Below the pieces are notes generated by a model. The model was not told the DNA's origin, did not search any database, and saw nothing but the letters and a program-made list of their open reading frames with translations. A DNA stretch of 48,508 nt from a virus: IMG/VR virus record IMGVR_UViG_3300024429_000013, positions 1 to 48,508 of that record; one strand, given 5' to 3'. A program made the position numbers and the translations under genes. Shown here piece after piece: positions 9,142 to 18,569 of this stretch (position 1 is the stretch's first letter; the number at the start of each line of letters is the position of its first letter).

Positions 9142-11952
9142 TTATGAATGTTCTATCTTTATCCTGTTAATCTCCGTACCAACCAGTGGATTCAAATAAA
9201 CCGCATCCCCATCCACTCGCCATATATGATTCGATATTGGATTACTCTTTAGAATTACTGCATCTCCGTCCAATTCCCACACCGTATCCGTCAATCCATC
9301 AGGATTTATCACGACCCCATCGCCTAACTCAGTCCATAATTGAGACGATTCAGTCGCTGAAGCGATATTTAACTCAAAAGAAAAAACCTTCGCCCTGTAA
9401 CGAATACCTAATTTAACGGTAGTTAATTCCCCTTTTGCCTCTAAAGTATAAGAAGCAACTTCCGTTTCAGAATAATCAGTATACAGCTTCAACGTAATTG
9501 CCGTAACGGATTTATAGGTTATGTAAAAATAACGAACAACCTCTGCCCGCTCATCTGATATGCGAAAATTCTTTAACCTAACCTGCATACTGACAAAATC
9601 ATCCCCGCCAAGCGTGTATACCTTCTTGTCTGTCGCATCATAAATTATTACATTCGAATCCTCATCCTGTGATAATATTGAAAATGTAACGTCAGTCTCA
9701 ATCTGCCTCCACGCATCGGTATCAATATTAAATGCCCAAAGGTCATTATCTAACGTGTATATGATCTCGCCTTTTCTCTGGTCGTATGTAGCAACTATCG
9801 CCTCTTTCTTCTGTGTAGATAAATTCGTATAAATATCTCCTATCGGATCACTGATTTTAAGTCTCTCCGTTGGAGTAGCGTCAGATTCCGCAAGATTGTT
9901 CGGCATTAACCTGTATATTCCGTCATAATAACAAATATAAAGTGCCTCACCAACCTGTACCTGCCCCTCTTTAGCAATATTCCCAATATTATGCTCGGAT
10001 TTTATTACAGGAAACGGGGGTGGATAAACTTGACTTATGTCGATCGTATGAATAGCATGAGGCTTCGTAAATACAGGATTACCCAAAATCTCCGCAATTC
10101 CTGTAACGGCGCCCCCCTCTTTATCCGGCAGACTTATCAAATTCGATACGGGATTTACGTCATATTGCGATAACTCCGAATAACATACTTTCCCGATATG
10201 TTCTTCATTCTTCCCACCCGGGTCAAGTACCGGATTCGCTTGCCACAATCGGCTACCAATTACCTTCGCAATATCTCCATTCGCCTTAATTGAATATTCA
10301 TCTTCTAATTTATATTCTGCACCCTCATCAATATTATTGTCATAAAATCTGTATGTAATATAATTCCCTGTCATTTCTGCATAATAAAGTCCCTTATTCA
10401 ACTTCATTAATTTCCAAGAACTATCAGCAGTAAAACTACCCCAATATTCTCTATTTAGGCGGATAGCCCATCCATAATTATCTGTTATAAATCTCTTTTC
10501 ACCATATACTTGATATTTACCGCTGTGATCATCGCTTATAAATTGTGTATCTATCGTAAAATACGTACCGGAACAATCTCTGACAACATAAGTACCGTTA
10601 TAACTGTCATCTGTCGTAAAACCAGATAATACTACAACATCGCCAATTTCTAAAATATTTGTAGCCGAAAATTTTGTTTGATTTCCCCCTCCAGCGGTTT
10701 CGGCTTTCGATACACTCGCACAAATAGAATTTTCAACATGAATCAATCCATTTATTGCGTTGCTTATTCCTGTATCTGTTTGAAATAATATAATTATATT
10801 ACGATCCCCAAAAGAACCTGAACCGCCCCTTCTTACAGTATTATATCCTTCCCCTTGGTCTTCCTGTAAATACCATTCAACATTCCAACAACTTAATTGA
10901 TAACCCCATGGATTCGGTGCTTTAAATAAAACATTATTCAATCTTACTGGAGTAGTTATTACTTGACCAGCAAATGTTGTTGATGTTGTTCTATGATATA
11001 TCTTATATGTATATCCTAAATCATTTCTAAAATCAAAATTAATTAATTCTGGTATATAAATATATGTCGCCTCATACGCTCCGTTAGGAGAAGAACCACT
11101 TAATACATCTTTGCTTTCTCTAATAAAATCAATAGTATGTATATGCTTATAAATTCCATCTGCCAAATCCGAACGGTACACTTTTAAAGCTATTATCCTT
11201 TTGTTGTGAGTTGTTTTATCTATAGTAAATTCAAATTCTCCATAAAGATTTTCGGCTAAATCATAATTCACTTCGATTTCATCACTCAATAAACTTTCCT
11301 GATCGCCATCGTAAATATAGCTGAATTTGTAAAATCGCCTGTCGGTATCGCCATCTGTCGGACTAAAGTTCCCCCCCTGAATTTGCCTGACCGTAAAATT
11401 TATATCCGGCTTTTCTATTATTGTCTCGTAATTATAAAATTGGACAGTCGGCTCATATAACTCATCGAAAAATTTCCTATCAATATGCCCTATCCAGATA
11501 CCCTTTGCCTCGTTACCGCTAACTTCTCCAACGTTCCCCGGAAGTATCCGCAAAACACTGTCAACCTGTATTATTGGATTTTTTCCCAAATTCTGATAAA
11601 GCGCCATAGATTGAGCCGACATCTCGGATAAATCCCCTATCGCAACCCAAGCAGTTCCATTCCACGCATAAATAAAAGCACGATTATCGCTTAAACGAAT
11701 CAAAACGGTTAAATATCGGCTATTTTCGGTCGGAAATTCCCTGTGAATATATGTGCATAAATTGTATACGGAAGATAAGGCAGGAGGGGAAACAGCCGTA
11801 CCTATCTTCACCCCGGGTCCAAAAGACTTTAAAAGCCTGCCATTCCAAGGTCGTGCATTCTTGCAAATAGTTAAAAATTCAACTGGCAAATCCTCAACAT
11901 CCGCATTCGTGAATACACCCTTGAACTCCCGTATTTCAATCTCTTTCGCCAT
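9142..11952 (-). CDS. Tail nozzle/tubular B-like protein
   Basis: The start is set at the ATG for MAKEIEIREFKGVF. An in-frame upstream extension to 12213 is basic, unlike the rest, and overlaps the gene at 11984-12355, so it is rejected. The resulting 936-residue protein is almost wholly beta-strand, with repeated short motifs of the sort VYRSDLADGIYKHIH and DGIYRLMPNNL that suggest beta-propeller or nozzle blades. N-terminal features such as DLPVEFLTICKNARPWNG resemble podovirus nozzle and DNA-stabilisation proteins that close the tail tip. It sits between the fibres and the second adaptor-like gene. Function is inferred. Confidence 0.6.
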   Translation of the reverse strand: MAKEIEIREFKGVFTNADVEDLPVEFLTICKNARPWNGRLLKSFGPGVKIGTAVSPPALSSVYNLCTYIHREFPTENSRYLTVLIRLSDNRAFIYAWNGTAWVAIGDLSEMSAQSMALYQNLGKNPIIQVDSVLRILPGNVGEVSGNEAKGIWIGHIDRKFFDELYEPTVQFYNYETIIEKPDINFTVRQIQGGNFSPTDGDTDRRFYKFSYIYDGDQESLLSDEIEVNYDLAENLYGEFEFTIDKTTHNKRIIALKVYRSDLADGIYKHIHTIDFIRESKDVLSGSSPNGAYEATYIYIPELINFDFRNDLGYTYKIYHRTTSTTFAGQVITTPVRLNNVLFKAPNPWGYQLSCWNVEWYLQEDQGEGYNTVRRGGSGSFGDRNIIILFQTDTGISNAINGLIHVENSICASVSKAETAGGGNQTKFSATNILEIGDVVVLSGFTTDDSYNGTYVVRDCSGTYFTIDTQFISDDHSGKYQVYGEKRFITDNYGWAIRLNREYWGSFTADSSWKLMKLNKGLYYAEMTGNYITYRFYDNNIDEGAEYKLEDEYSIKANGDIAKVIGSRLWQANPVLDPGGKNEEHIGKVCYSELSQYDVNPVSNLISLPDKEGGAVTGIAEILGNPVFTKPHAIHTIDISQVYPPPFPVIKSEHNIGNIAKEGQVQVGEALYICYYDGIYRLMPNNLAESDATPTERLKISDPIGDIYTNLSTQKKEAIVATYDQRKGEIIYTLDNDLWAFNIDTDAWRQIETDVTFSILSQDEDSNVIIYDATDKKVYTLGGDDFVSMQVRLKNFRISDERAEVVRYFYITYKSVTAITLKLYTDYSETEVASYTLEAKGELTTVKLGIRYRAKVFSFELNIASATESSQLWTELGDGVVINPDGLTDTVWELDGDAVILKSNPISNHIWRVDGDAVYLNPLVGTEINRIKIEHS

Positions 11953-11958
11953 AATTTT

Positions 11959-11986
11959 TCTCTGCGTCTTTGCGCCTCTGCGGTTA
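11959..11986 (-). repeat. AACCGCAGAGGCGC-type word repeat, copy 3
   Basis: Minus-strand reading is AACCGCAGAGGCGCAAAGAC followed by GCAGAGA. It lies between the stop of the 123-residue gene and the start of the nozzle-like gene, and creates a spurious in-frame N-terminal extension of the latter (RGAKTQRKI). Confidence 0.78.
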
Positions 11987-12355
11987 TCTTTTCTTCTTTT
12001 TACTATTCTGAAACTTAACCAATTCCCGCAAATTAAACATATCATTCGCAGAAATATCCTTCGGAATCTTCGGTATAACCAGAATTTTATGGTCAAGCTC
12101 GACCTCCATTTCCAATACCTTTTCAAACTCAGCGTCTGCCTTAATCCGCTTATCTTCTGGAATTTCATTGTCAACCGCATATTGTTTAAATATACCCTGT
12201 TTTGTTGACACAAAAGGCTTCTCCGCCTCGATTACCTTCTCTTTAAGCTCGAAAACATGAAACTTCATCTCCGGTTCAAGTTCCCGTGCCGATGCCAATA
12301 CGTTCAACGACTGCGACCTCGCAAGTATCTCAAATAACCTGTTCCTTACCTTCAT
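11984..12355 (-). CDS. Small virion-region protein, unknown function
   Basis: The 123-residue product is helical and charged, with a lysine-rich end (NSKKKKR). The N-terminal half has the pattern of residues seen in small phage tail-region proteins (leucine-rich, LFEILARSQSLNVLASARELEP). It has a strong AGGAGG seven bases upstream and lies between the fibre genes and the nozzle-like gene. I cannot assign a family; a chaperone or minor tail component is possible. Confidence 0.65.
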   Translation of the reverse strand: MKVRNRLFEILARSQSLNVLASARELEPEMKFHVFELKEKVIEAEKPFVSTKQGIFKQYAVDNEIPEDKRIKADAEFEKVLEMEVELDHKILVIPKIPKDISANDMFNLRELVKFQNSKKKKR

Positions 12356-12366
12356 AAAACCTCCTG

Positions 12367-13206
12367 TTAAACATTAACAAAACCTGTTGCTTCATTTACG
12401 TAACCCGCTAAATTACCCCCTATATAAAATTCTAATCTACTATCGCCATTATTCCAGACAAGATGTACATTCCCAGTCTCGCCGTCAAGTACAAGTTTTT
12501 TAGCTGCCGCAATAGCTACGTCACCAGAAAAAAGAGATAACTCGGTAGCTAATGAATATATAGGATAAACAGAACCCGCTCCTGTCGTACTTAAATTGTC
12601 AGCAATATACAATCCATAAACAGGACCCGCCGGCGTATTCCCCTTATTTATGACTCCTGTAATCCTTAAACCAGCAATAAAATCTGATGCCTGACCCTCT
12701 AAATATACGACAACACCATCTATACTCAATAAACTTTGCTCATCAACATTAAAATTAACTTGCATACCTTGAAGTGTATATGCCCCTCCACCAGAAAGAT
12801 TTGAAGCCAAAGCATAAAACATTCGCCTGTTTTTTGAAAATGTATATGATTCAAGCTCACACTTAACAAAAGCATTTTCATCATCATCTATCGTAAGAAC
12901 ATTCTTCCCATCGGCATCATAAAATTTCATATTGTTATCAGGACCGCTTATAACTAACCTTTGTCCTGAATCCGAAGTTTGAATTATGCCTGTTATTGTA
13001 TTACTGCTTCCGCTTAAAACCAAATCCCCGCTGAATGTCAAATTACCGCTGAACGTTGCATTTCCTGTTATTGTTTGCCCATTAAGGCTCAATGTCTGAC
13101 CCAACTTGTCGGCATGAAGTTCAAATATATGACCCTCGTTATAACGATAATCAGCATGACCCAAATTCTCGCCCTTATCCGAAACCGGTCTTAAATATTT
13201 AGCCAT
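12367..13206 (-). CDS. Tail fibre, short paralogue
   Basis: This 279-residue protein is a paralogue of the product of 13224-14948. Both start with a head segment ending FE(L/F)HADKLGQ, followed by a repetitive GNATFSGNLTFSGDLVLSG-like shaft. They share the block IIQTSDSGQRLVISG and end in an EFYIGGNLAGYVNEATGFVNV-type tip. Such glycine/serine/asparagine-rich beta repeats are typical of trimeric phage fibres that bind surface glycans. The shared ends suggest both occupy the same virion socket or assemble together. It is much shorter in the shaft than its neighbour, consistent with tandem duplication and shaft deletion. Confidence 0.72.
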   Translation of the reverse strand: MAKYLRPVSDKGENLGHADYRYNEGHIFELHADKLGQTLSLNGQTITGNATFSGNLTFSGDLVLSGSSNTITGIIQTSDSGQRLVISGPDNNMKFYDADGKNVLTIDDDENAFVKCELESYTFSKNRRMFYALASNLSGGGAYTLQGMQVNFNVDEQSLLSIDGVVVYLEGQASDFIAGLRITGVINKGNTPAGPVYGLYIADNLSTTGAGSVYPIYSLATELSLFSGDVAIAAAKKLVLDGETGNVHLVWNNGDSRLEFYIGGNLAGYVNEATGFVNV

Positions 13207-13223
13207 ATTAATTCTTCCTTTCT

Positions 13224-14948
13224 TTATGTACTTACAAAACCGTTTGCGTCAACGTAACCTTCAAGAACACCATTCACAAAAAATTCTATTCTGCTATTCT
13301 GGAACACCATCTTATCATTACCCCCAGAGCCATCCAGAATTATAGCTTTACCTGCAGGGACAGAGAAATCACCAGCCGTAAGTCTAACATTACTATTATA
13401 ATCCACCACGAAAGCCGTAGTTGAACCTGCACTGTCATCTATAACGAATTCCATCTTATGTCCTCCACCAATTGGAACTGCTTGAATATAAGTCCTCGCA
13501 ACAGCTGTTCCATCAAGATAAAGTCTCGCTTCGGCTTCCATGTAAACCCAGCTACTAAAGGTTAAAATTCCATCAAGCACTAACTTCTCTCCAGAACTAT
13601 ATATAGTACAGGCATGTGCACTTTCAGAATCATAAAATTTTATGCTATTAGTATTTCCAGATTCGTTTATAACTACTCTTTGCCCCGAAGCGGCAGTTTG
13701 GATTATACCACCGGTTATAACACTATCCGCAGCACCAGTCAAAGTCTTTGAGCTTATCGTCCATCCGCTCGCTCCACCTATATGCCCTGTATTTGCTGTA
13801 ATCACACCTGTAAGTGTTACATTTGTCGCCGTTATATTCCCACTTCCATCCAATTCAAAATTCGCAGCCTTTATTAATATCTTATTGCCGTCATACTGAA
13901 AATAATTATTCGCATCCTTGTATAAATCTAATCTTGGAACATTTCCCGATGTAAATTCTAACCAAAATCCTTGTCCAGAACCATAAGCAGATTTGCCATA
14001 ACTTTTTATTAATCCCTGAGTATCTGTTTTTCCTAAAGTAATTACATTCTCAACTGAAAGTGTACCTGTAATCCAACCCTCTGTCGTGTTAATTTTCCCT
14101 GTTACTGACACATTCGATGCCCACAAATCGCCTAATTTATTAACCCTGAAAGGTGCACTCGCAGGTGTTGCATGTCCCACATATATCCTGTACGTTCCAT
14201 CCGAACCATCCAAAACACCTACATTATTACCCGTACCTGCTGTTATCTTACCTGTACATGTAAGATTCCCCGAAAAATCCCCACCTGTAGCGGTTATAGT
14301 GCCAACAATTGTCATTACACCACCCGAAGCATCCCAATCAATCTTATTCCCCGCCGCATTACCAACAAAAAAATCCCCCTCATCCGTGCCATCATATATT
14401 ACTCTAAAAGTCAAATTACCACCAGAATTGTATCCCTTCATCTCGGTATTATTTATAATCAATCCGCCATTATTCGCAACGTCAGCATTTGTTCTAATAA
14501 CTCCAGATGTATATATCTCATAGACACATTCTTTTATAACTCCAGAACTAAACTCAGGTGCAGAACCATCCGTCAATAACTTAAATGTAGTGCCTAATAC
14601 AGAATCATAACCTGTAATCCCCCCTGAAGTAATGTCTACATAATTATCTCCCGAATAAACCCTGAATCTGTTATTATCCGAATCAAGTTCCATTCCCGTA
14701 ATTGATATTTTTGTAGCATCTATTGTCCAGCCGCCAATCGTAGTGCCGGTTATTATGCAATTGCTTGTTTGTAAATTATTAATTTCAATGTTTCCAATAA
14801 ATACAGCATTCCCTAAAAGCGTCTTGCTGTTAAGATTAAGGTTTTGACCCAACTTATCCGCATGAAACTCGTAAACATGTAATTGCGAAAATCGGTGAAC
14901 CCTGTCACCTAACTTCTCGCCCCTGTCTTTTCTCGGTACTCTATCCAT
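13224..14948 (-). CDS. Tail fibre, long paralogue
   Basis: The 574-residue product has the same N-terminal head (FHADKLGQNLNLNSKTLLGN) and C-terminal tip (RIEFFVNGVLEGYVDANGF) as the gene downstream. The shaft is about 300 residues longer and built of repeats such as TGKITAGTGNNVG, VTGKINTTEGWITG and TGVITANTGHIGG. It also contains TIGGWTIDATKISITGMELDS, a motif common in phage fibres and receptor-binding proteins. No peptidase S74 chaperone is visible at the end. It probably forms an elongated trimer for host recognition. Confidence 0.74.
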   Translation of the reverse strand: MDRVPRKDRGEKLGDRVHRFSQLHVYEFHADKLGQNLNLNSKTLLGNAVFIGNIEINNLQTSNCIITGTTIGGWTIDATKISITGMELDSDNNRFRVYSGDNYVDITSGGITGYDSVLGTTFKLLTDGSAPEFSSGVIKECVYEIYTSGVIRTNADVANNGGLIINNTEMKGYNSGGNLTFRVIYDGTDEGDFFVGNAAGNKIDWDASGGVMTIVGTITATGGDFSGNLTCTGKITAGTGNNVGVLDGSDGTYRIYVGHATPASAPFRVNKLGDLWASNVSVTGKINTTEGWITGTLSVENVITLGKTDTQGLIKSYGKSAYGSGQGFWLEFTSGNVPRLDLYKDANNYFQYDGNKILIKAANFELDGSGNITATNVTLTGVITANTGHIGGASGWTISSKTLTGAADSVITGGIIQTAASGQRVVINESGNTNSIKFYDSESAHACTIYSSGEKLVLDGILTFSSWVYMEAEARLYLDGTAVARTYIQAVPIGGGHKMEFVIDDSAGSTTAFVVDYNSNVRLTAGDFSVPAGKAIILDGSGGNDKMVFQNSRIEFFVNGVLEGYVDANGFVST

Positions 14949-14959
14949 AATCTAATCCC

Positions 14960-15958
14960 TTAAATCGCCCAATATTCTATCCGCTTCTCATCGTCCATCG
15001 GGTCCCAACTCTCCTCGATGTCAGAATCATGTAAAATGCTGTCGGTCGGCGCCATGGTCGAATGTATCTCCCCAATCCGCTCAAAATACTTCACCTTACA
15101 TTTATCCGCCAAATCGCCTTCGCCTATCGAATCGAGCCATAAAGAAACCGCTATCTCGATAATAACGTCCTGCAGACCCTCGCCCAATTCGCAGTCCACC
15201 GAATCCAACACCATGTCTACAGGGCGCCGGTACCCGTAAATATCGATTGTCTGGCTCGCATAAGGCTCAACGTAAATTTTACTCCCCCTGATATGATAAA
15301 TAGGTTTTGAAGTGCTTGGAGTTCTGTAAGCGTTCCTTATTTCCCTTATTTCATCAAGAGATTTCTTCGTGCAGAATTTACCATCCGTTAGCCGTATTTT
15401 ATCTATCCCGATATAAACCCCGAAAAGGGGCGGGGATAATGTCGTCAAATCAAAATGTCCGTCATCTGAATCGAGCGCCTGTTCCGTAAAATCGTTATCG
15501 AGCTCGTGCCGGAAATGCCTCCGAATGAGCGTTACAGCCCGCCTCTGTGCCTTATTTAAAAACAAAACCGCCTTCTGTGGCGTGAATGTTAAACCGTAAT
15601 CAAGATTCTCAAGAAACCGCTCCATCTTAATACGAACTAAATCTATCATCTCATCCAGCGTCATACCAACCGTAACAGGCGTTTTCGTCCCCGAAATCTC
15701 AAATTCAAGCTGTGTGGTAACCCCGCTGTATACCGATTCAATCCAATATTCATATGTCAAATCATAAGCAGGGTCTTCAAAGCTGTACTGATAAACACCA
15801 GTTGCAATCTTAACCATCGCCGTGCCGTCGGCAACTACATTAGCACCACCTTTTATCTTAACCCCAAAATTACCATCAGGGTCGGATAATACAAAACTCG
15901 TGGCATCCTTCAACACACCATCAATATAATGCCGCTTCGTTATAGTCGTTAAACTCAT
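14960..15958 (-). CDS. Phage adaptor-like structural protein, second copy
   Basis: The 332-residue protein has an N-terminal beta domain (about residues 1-95) resembling the BppU-like fold also suspected in the product of 16183-17064, followed by an adaptor-type helical/beta module. That module begins MTLDEMIDLVRIKMERFLEN and includes TPQKAVLFLNKAQRRAVTLIRRH, IYHIRGSKIYVEPYASQTI and LQDVIIEIAVSLWLDSIGE. This module is typical of the phage adaptor family that links portal to tail in podovirus-like genomes. It would be the better candidate for the true adaptor of the two; the fused N-terminal domain is unusual. Confidence 0.62.
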   Translation of the reverse strand: MSLTTITKRHYIDGVLKDATSFVLSDPDGNFGVKIKGGANVVADGTAMVKIATGVYQYSFEDPAYDLTYEYWIESVYSGVTTQLEFEISGTKTPVTVGMTLDEMIDLVRIKMERFLENLDYGLTFTPQKAVLFLNKAQRRAVTLIRRHFRHELDNDFTEQALDSDDGHFDLTTLSPPLFGVYIGIDKIRLTDGKFCTKKSLDEIREIRNAYRTPSTSKPIYHIRGSKIYVEPYASQTIDIYGYRRPVDMVLDSVDCELGEGLQDVIIEIAVSLWLDSIGEGDLADKCKVKYFERIGEIHSTMAPTDSILHDSDIEESWDPMDDEKRIEYWAI

Positions 15959-15967
15959 ATTTAATTA

Positions 15968-16006
15968 TCCATTTTTCAATTTGCAATTTTCATTTTTCAT
16001 TTTTCA
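15968..16006 (-). repeat. Tandem-word repeat, AATGAAAAATTGC type
   Basis: A run of imperfect AATGAAAAATGAAAATTGC-like words fills the gap between the 58-residue gene and the adaptor-like gene. A similar run lies at 19087-19126. Confidence 0.6.
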
Positions 16007-16183
16007 TTACCTTATCTGAACCCCCTCATCTTCAATCCGCACCTCAAAAGTCCCGCCCGGATCATAAGTACCGTCAAATTCATCATTGCCATATTTTTCG
16101 TCTTTTTTTACAACACTTTCATCAGGATAATCCGGAAAATCCCCATCCGTGCCGATAGCTATCAAACTTGTTGTTTCTGCCAT
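16007..16183 (-). CDS. Small acidic protein, 58 residues
   Basis: A short reading frame starting MAETTSLIAIGTDGDFPDYP and ending GTFEVRIEDEGVQIR. Its start overlaps the stop of the upstream gene as TAATG, the same coupling used by other genes here. The product is acidic with likely beta structure. A minor structural role is plausible from position; no family is recognised. Confidence 0.55.
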   Translation of the reverse strand: MAETTSLIAIGTDGDFPDYPDESVVKKDEKYGNDEFDGTYDPGGTFEVRIEDEGVQIR

Positions 16184-17064
16184 TATGTTACCGACCTTTT
16201 TGTTGTAGTATAAGAATGTTTGAAAACTTCAGTTGTATCATCATCATCTTTATACGAAACATCATCACCGCTTTTATCGGCTTGCCCCCTTGATTTAGCA
16301 TAAATTGCTTTTATAATATTCGCAAATGTAACCGCACCGCCAACCGTTATCCCCGTCTTCCCAAATATCGCCGTTACAATCTCCGCCACAGAATGAGAAC
16401 TCCTCGAACTAACTGCTACATCAAGATTTGTAACATTTGCTTTACTTGCAGTTCTACTCGCTGCGTCAGTTACAACTACATTAGTTATCCCAGTAACAAC
16501 CGGAACTGTTATATTCGTCAGAGTTTTCGCCCCGCTCGCATCCTTAATATTATCAAAATCAAGTCCCACCTCGCCTGTATTCGATACATCCAACTTATTC
16601 GCTGGTGTTGTCGACCGTACTAATTTAGCAAGTCCGTGGTCAGCATGGTCTACTGTTGCAATTATAGAATCAATAAGCTGGTCAAGCCGTCCATCGTTTA
16701 TCAAATCAGTCAAAACAGCAGCCCTAACAGCCGTTAACCGTGCTGCATCTGTCGCTATAACCGCTAAATCTGCACGAACTGTATGTATGATAACAGGTTC
16801 AATCTTTATATTTCCTGTTGAGCTTTTCGCAAATAAGATAAACAAATTAGCATTAGTCTCCGCCTGTAACGTATCAAAGAGATAAACGCCTGGTGCATCC
16901 GTAGCATCAAGTTCTGTCGGGTTCGCATCATTACTCGCCGCACAAGCCCCACCATCTTTCGAGATTTGAGCAGTTATATTCGCCGCATCCCCAGTCTTTT
17001 CACTGTCTGCATTCGTATCCCATGCAAAAATGGCTACCTTCTGACTTGCCACATTTTTTAACAT
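16183..17064 (-). CDS. Baseplate/fibre-associated structural protein (BppU-like N-terminus)
   Basis: The 293-residue protein has an N-terminal domain with the pattern DTNADSEKTGDAANITAQIS...DAPGVYLFDTLQAETNANLF, resembling the N-terminal domain of phage baseplate upper/fibre-attachment proteins. An alanine/valine-rich region follows with repeat-like KANVTNLDVAVSSRSSHS, a motif found in structural proteins of many environmental phages. It lies next to the tailspike-like gene and probably belongs to the host-recognition apparatus. Family assignment is tentative. Confidence 0.5.
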   Translation of the reverse strand: MLKNVASQKVAIFAWDTNADSEKTGDAANITAQISKDGGACAASNDANPTELDATDAPGVYLFDTLQAETNANLFILFAKSSTGNIKIEPVIIHTVRADLAVIATDAARLTAVRAAVLTDLINDGRLDQLIDSIIATVDHADHGLAKLVRSTTPANKLDVSNTGEVGLDFDNIKDASGAKTLTNITVPVVTGITNVVVTDAASRTASKANVTNLDVAVSSRSSHSVAEIVTAIFGKTGITVGGAVTFANIIKAIYAKSRGQADKSGDDVSYKDDDDTTEVFKHSYTTTKRSVT

Positions 17065-17067
17065 GAT

Positions 17068-18141
17068 TTAAACTCCATGTTGCCTGATTCTTGAACGTCT
17101 ACCTGAACCATTGCCGCCAGCACATTCCTGCTGAAATGCCCCCATATCCATAAAAGCATCTTGGTCAAGTCCCTTATTTAATGCCTCCGAACCAGATTTC
17201 AATGTATAATCATTAGCCCCTGAATCTGTAAATGGGTCTGATGTACCTGTAACATCATTTGCACCCGCCGTTACTTGGTCATAATCTGTATTACATGAAT
17301 AGAATAAATTGTAATCCCAAATATGCAAAAGCGTATTTCCATCATCTCTTACACCCGTATCACAATCAAATATGATATTGTTGATAATAGCAAAACCCTG
17401 GCCATTTGCGGCAGCAATGTCCTGTTTGATACCTATTGAACCAGCCTGATTATCACCATCAATGGTATTTCCTGTAACAAGAGTGCCCGCAGTGGTTACA
17501 AAAATATATATATTTCCACCGTTCTCGTAGAGCAAATTACCGCAAACACTACCACTTCCTGCAGTAACAACACCAATTCCTGAATTACTGAAAATTTTAC
17601 ATGCTATAATATGACAATACGAATCTGCATCAATACCCCCAGCAGTGTTATTATCTGCCTGACACTTAAAGAAAATATGTTTGTCATTACCTTGAAAACC
17701 CCAACCAGTGTTATTATCAAAGCGACAATTTTCAAATGTAATACTGCTATCAGTTACTCCATTTGCATCAAAACCATCTCCGCCACCACCAGTAAATCTA
17801 ATATTTTCAAACTTCCAATTGACCTCAGCCCCAATAGATGTTATAACTGCACTCGCAAGAGCATTTGTACCAGCATTTATCGTAACAGTTCCACCATCGC
17901 CGGGATTAGTCGTATATCCCCTAATTACAATCGGGGCAACAGCAGTTCCAGCAGTATCAACCAACATCACACAATCATTAGCGCCGTCCTCAACCACATA
18001 ATCTGCACTGCCTTTGACGTGCACCAAATCGCCAGCAGCAACTTGGTCAGCGGCATGATGCAACGTTTGCCAAGCATTGACTTCACTTAAACCATCATCA
18101 CCATCATTGCCAGTGGTTACATCTACGTAGTACGTAGTCAT
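17068..18141 (-). CDS. Tailspike-like right-handed beta-helix protein
   Basis: The 357-residue product begins YYVDVTTGNDGDDGLSEVNAWQTLHHAAD, the entry motif of many parallel beta-helix (pectate-lyase-like) proteins. It continues with regular rungs such as NWKFENIRFTGGGGDG, SITFENCRFDNNTGWGF, HIIACKIFSNSGIGV and LVTGNTIDGDN. It ends with DPFTDSGANDYTLKSGSEALNKG, typical of the C-terminal cap. Such proteins in phages usually bind or cleave surface polysaccharide. Catalytic residues cannot be assigned by eye. Confidence 0.75.
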   Translation of the reverse strand: MTTYYVDVTTGNDGDDGLSEVNAWQTLHHAADQVAAGDLVHVKGSADYVVEDGANDCVMLVDTAGTAVAPIVIRGYTTNPGDGGTVTINAGTNALASAVITSIGAEVNWKFENIRFTGGGGDGFDANGVTDSSITFENCRFDNNTGWGFQGNDKHIFFKCQADNNTAGGIDADSYCHIIACKIFSNSGIGVVTAGSGSVCGNLLYENGGNIYIFVTTAGTLVTGNTIDGDNQAGSIGIKQDIAAANGQGFAIINNIIFDCDTGVRDDGNTLLHIWDYNLFYSCNTDYDQVTAGANDVTGTSDPFTDSGANDYTLKSGSEALNKGLDQDAFMDMGAFQQECAGGNGSGRRSRIRQHGV

Positions 18142-18506
18142 TATTTAATAGCCTCAATCTCGACTGATGTTATATATTCCTTGACTTTTGTAAAATAAAC
18201 AGCCTTCTCGGTTTTGGCATCAAAATAACCATGTACCCGAATCTTTTCCTCGGTCGGAGTTTTAATCCCAACCTCGGCTATGGTCCTATTGCAATTTATC
18301 AATTCACTCCCGGGTGGCGGTATGCAATTCGTCAAATTACATTCCACAAACTTTCTCGGCGTATCGTCATCGGGAAATATCCGCCAACCAACCTTTTTAC
18401 CATCCTTTTCATCAAGCATCTTATGACTGAAATTGCAATTATAATATTCCTCCGCAATGATTTTTGGAGTTACTTGCCCCGCAAAGTTTTTGCCCTTTAC
18501 AACCAT
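18141..18506 (-). CDS. Unknown structural-region protein
   Basis: The start chosen is the second in-frame ATG (MVVKGKNFAGQVTPK), because GGGAGAGG precedes it at normal spacing. The upstream ATG at 18542 lies inside a CTGGATACTGGAT-like word repeat and has no such site. The 121-residue product is beta-rich with four cysteines in the N-terminal and middle part (YYNCNF, VECNLTNC, INCNRT). No family is recognised. Its stop overlaps the start of the tailspike-like gene, suggesting co-translation. Confidence 0.6.
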   Translation of the reverse strand: MVVKGKNFAGQVTPKIIAEEYYNCNFSHKMLDEKDGKKVGWRIFPDDDTPRKFVECNLTNCIPPPGSELINCNRTIAEVGIKTPTEEKIRVHGYFDAKTEKAVYFTKVKEYITSVEIEAIK

Positions 18507-18540
18507 ATCAACGTACCTCTCCCTATTAAAAATAGCCAAC

Positions 18541-18569
18541 ATCCAGTATCTAATGTCCAGAATCCAGAC
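18541..18569 (-). repeat. Tandem-word repeat, CTGGATACTGGAT type
   Basis: Minus-strand words such as TCTGGACATTAGATACTGGA fill the junction between two structural genes. Related words occur at 20348-20383, 39826-39841, 41651-41681 and 41823-41868. Confidence 0.62.

Noticed and set aside
11953-12213. In-frame N-terminal extension of the nozzle-like protein
   Set aside because: The extra residues are basic and unlike the rest, include a word-repeat translation, and overlap the well-supported gene at 11984-12355.
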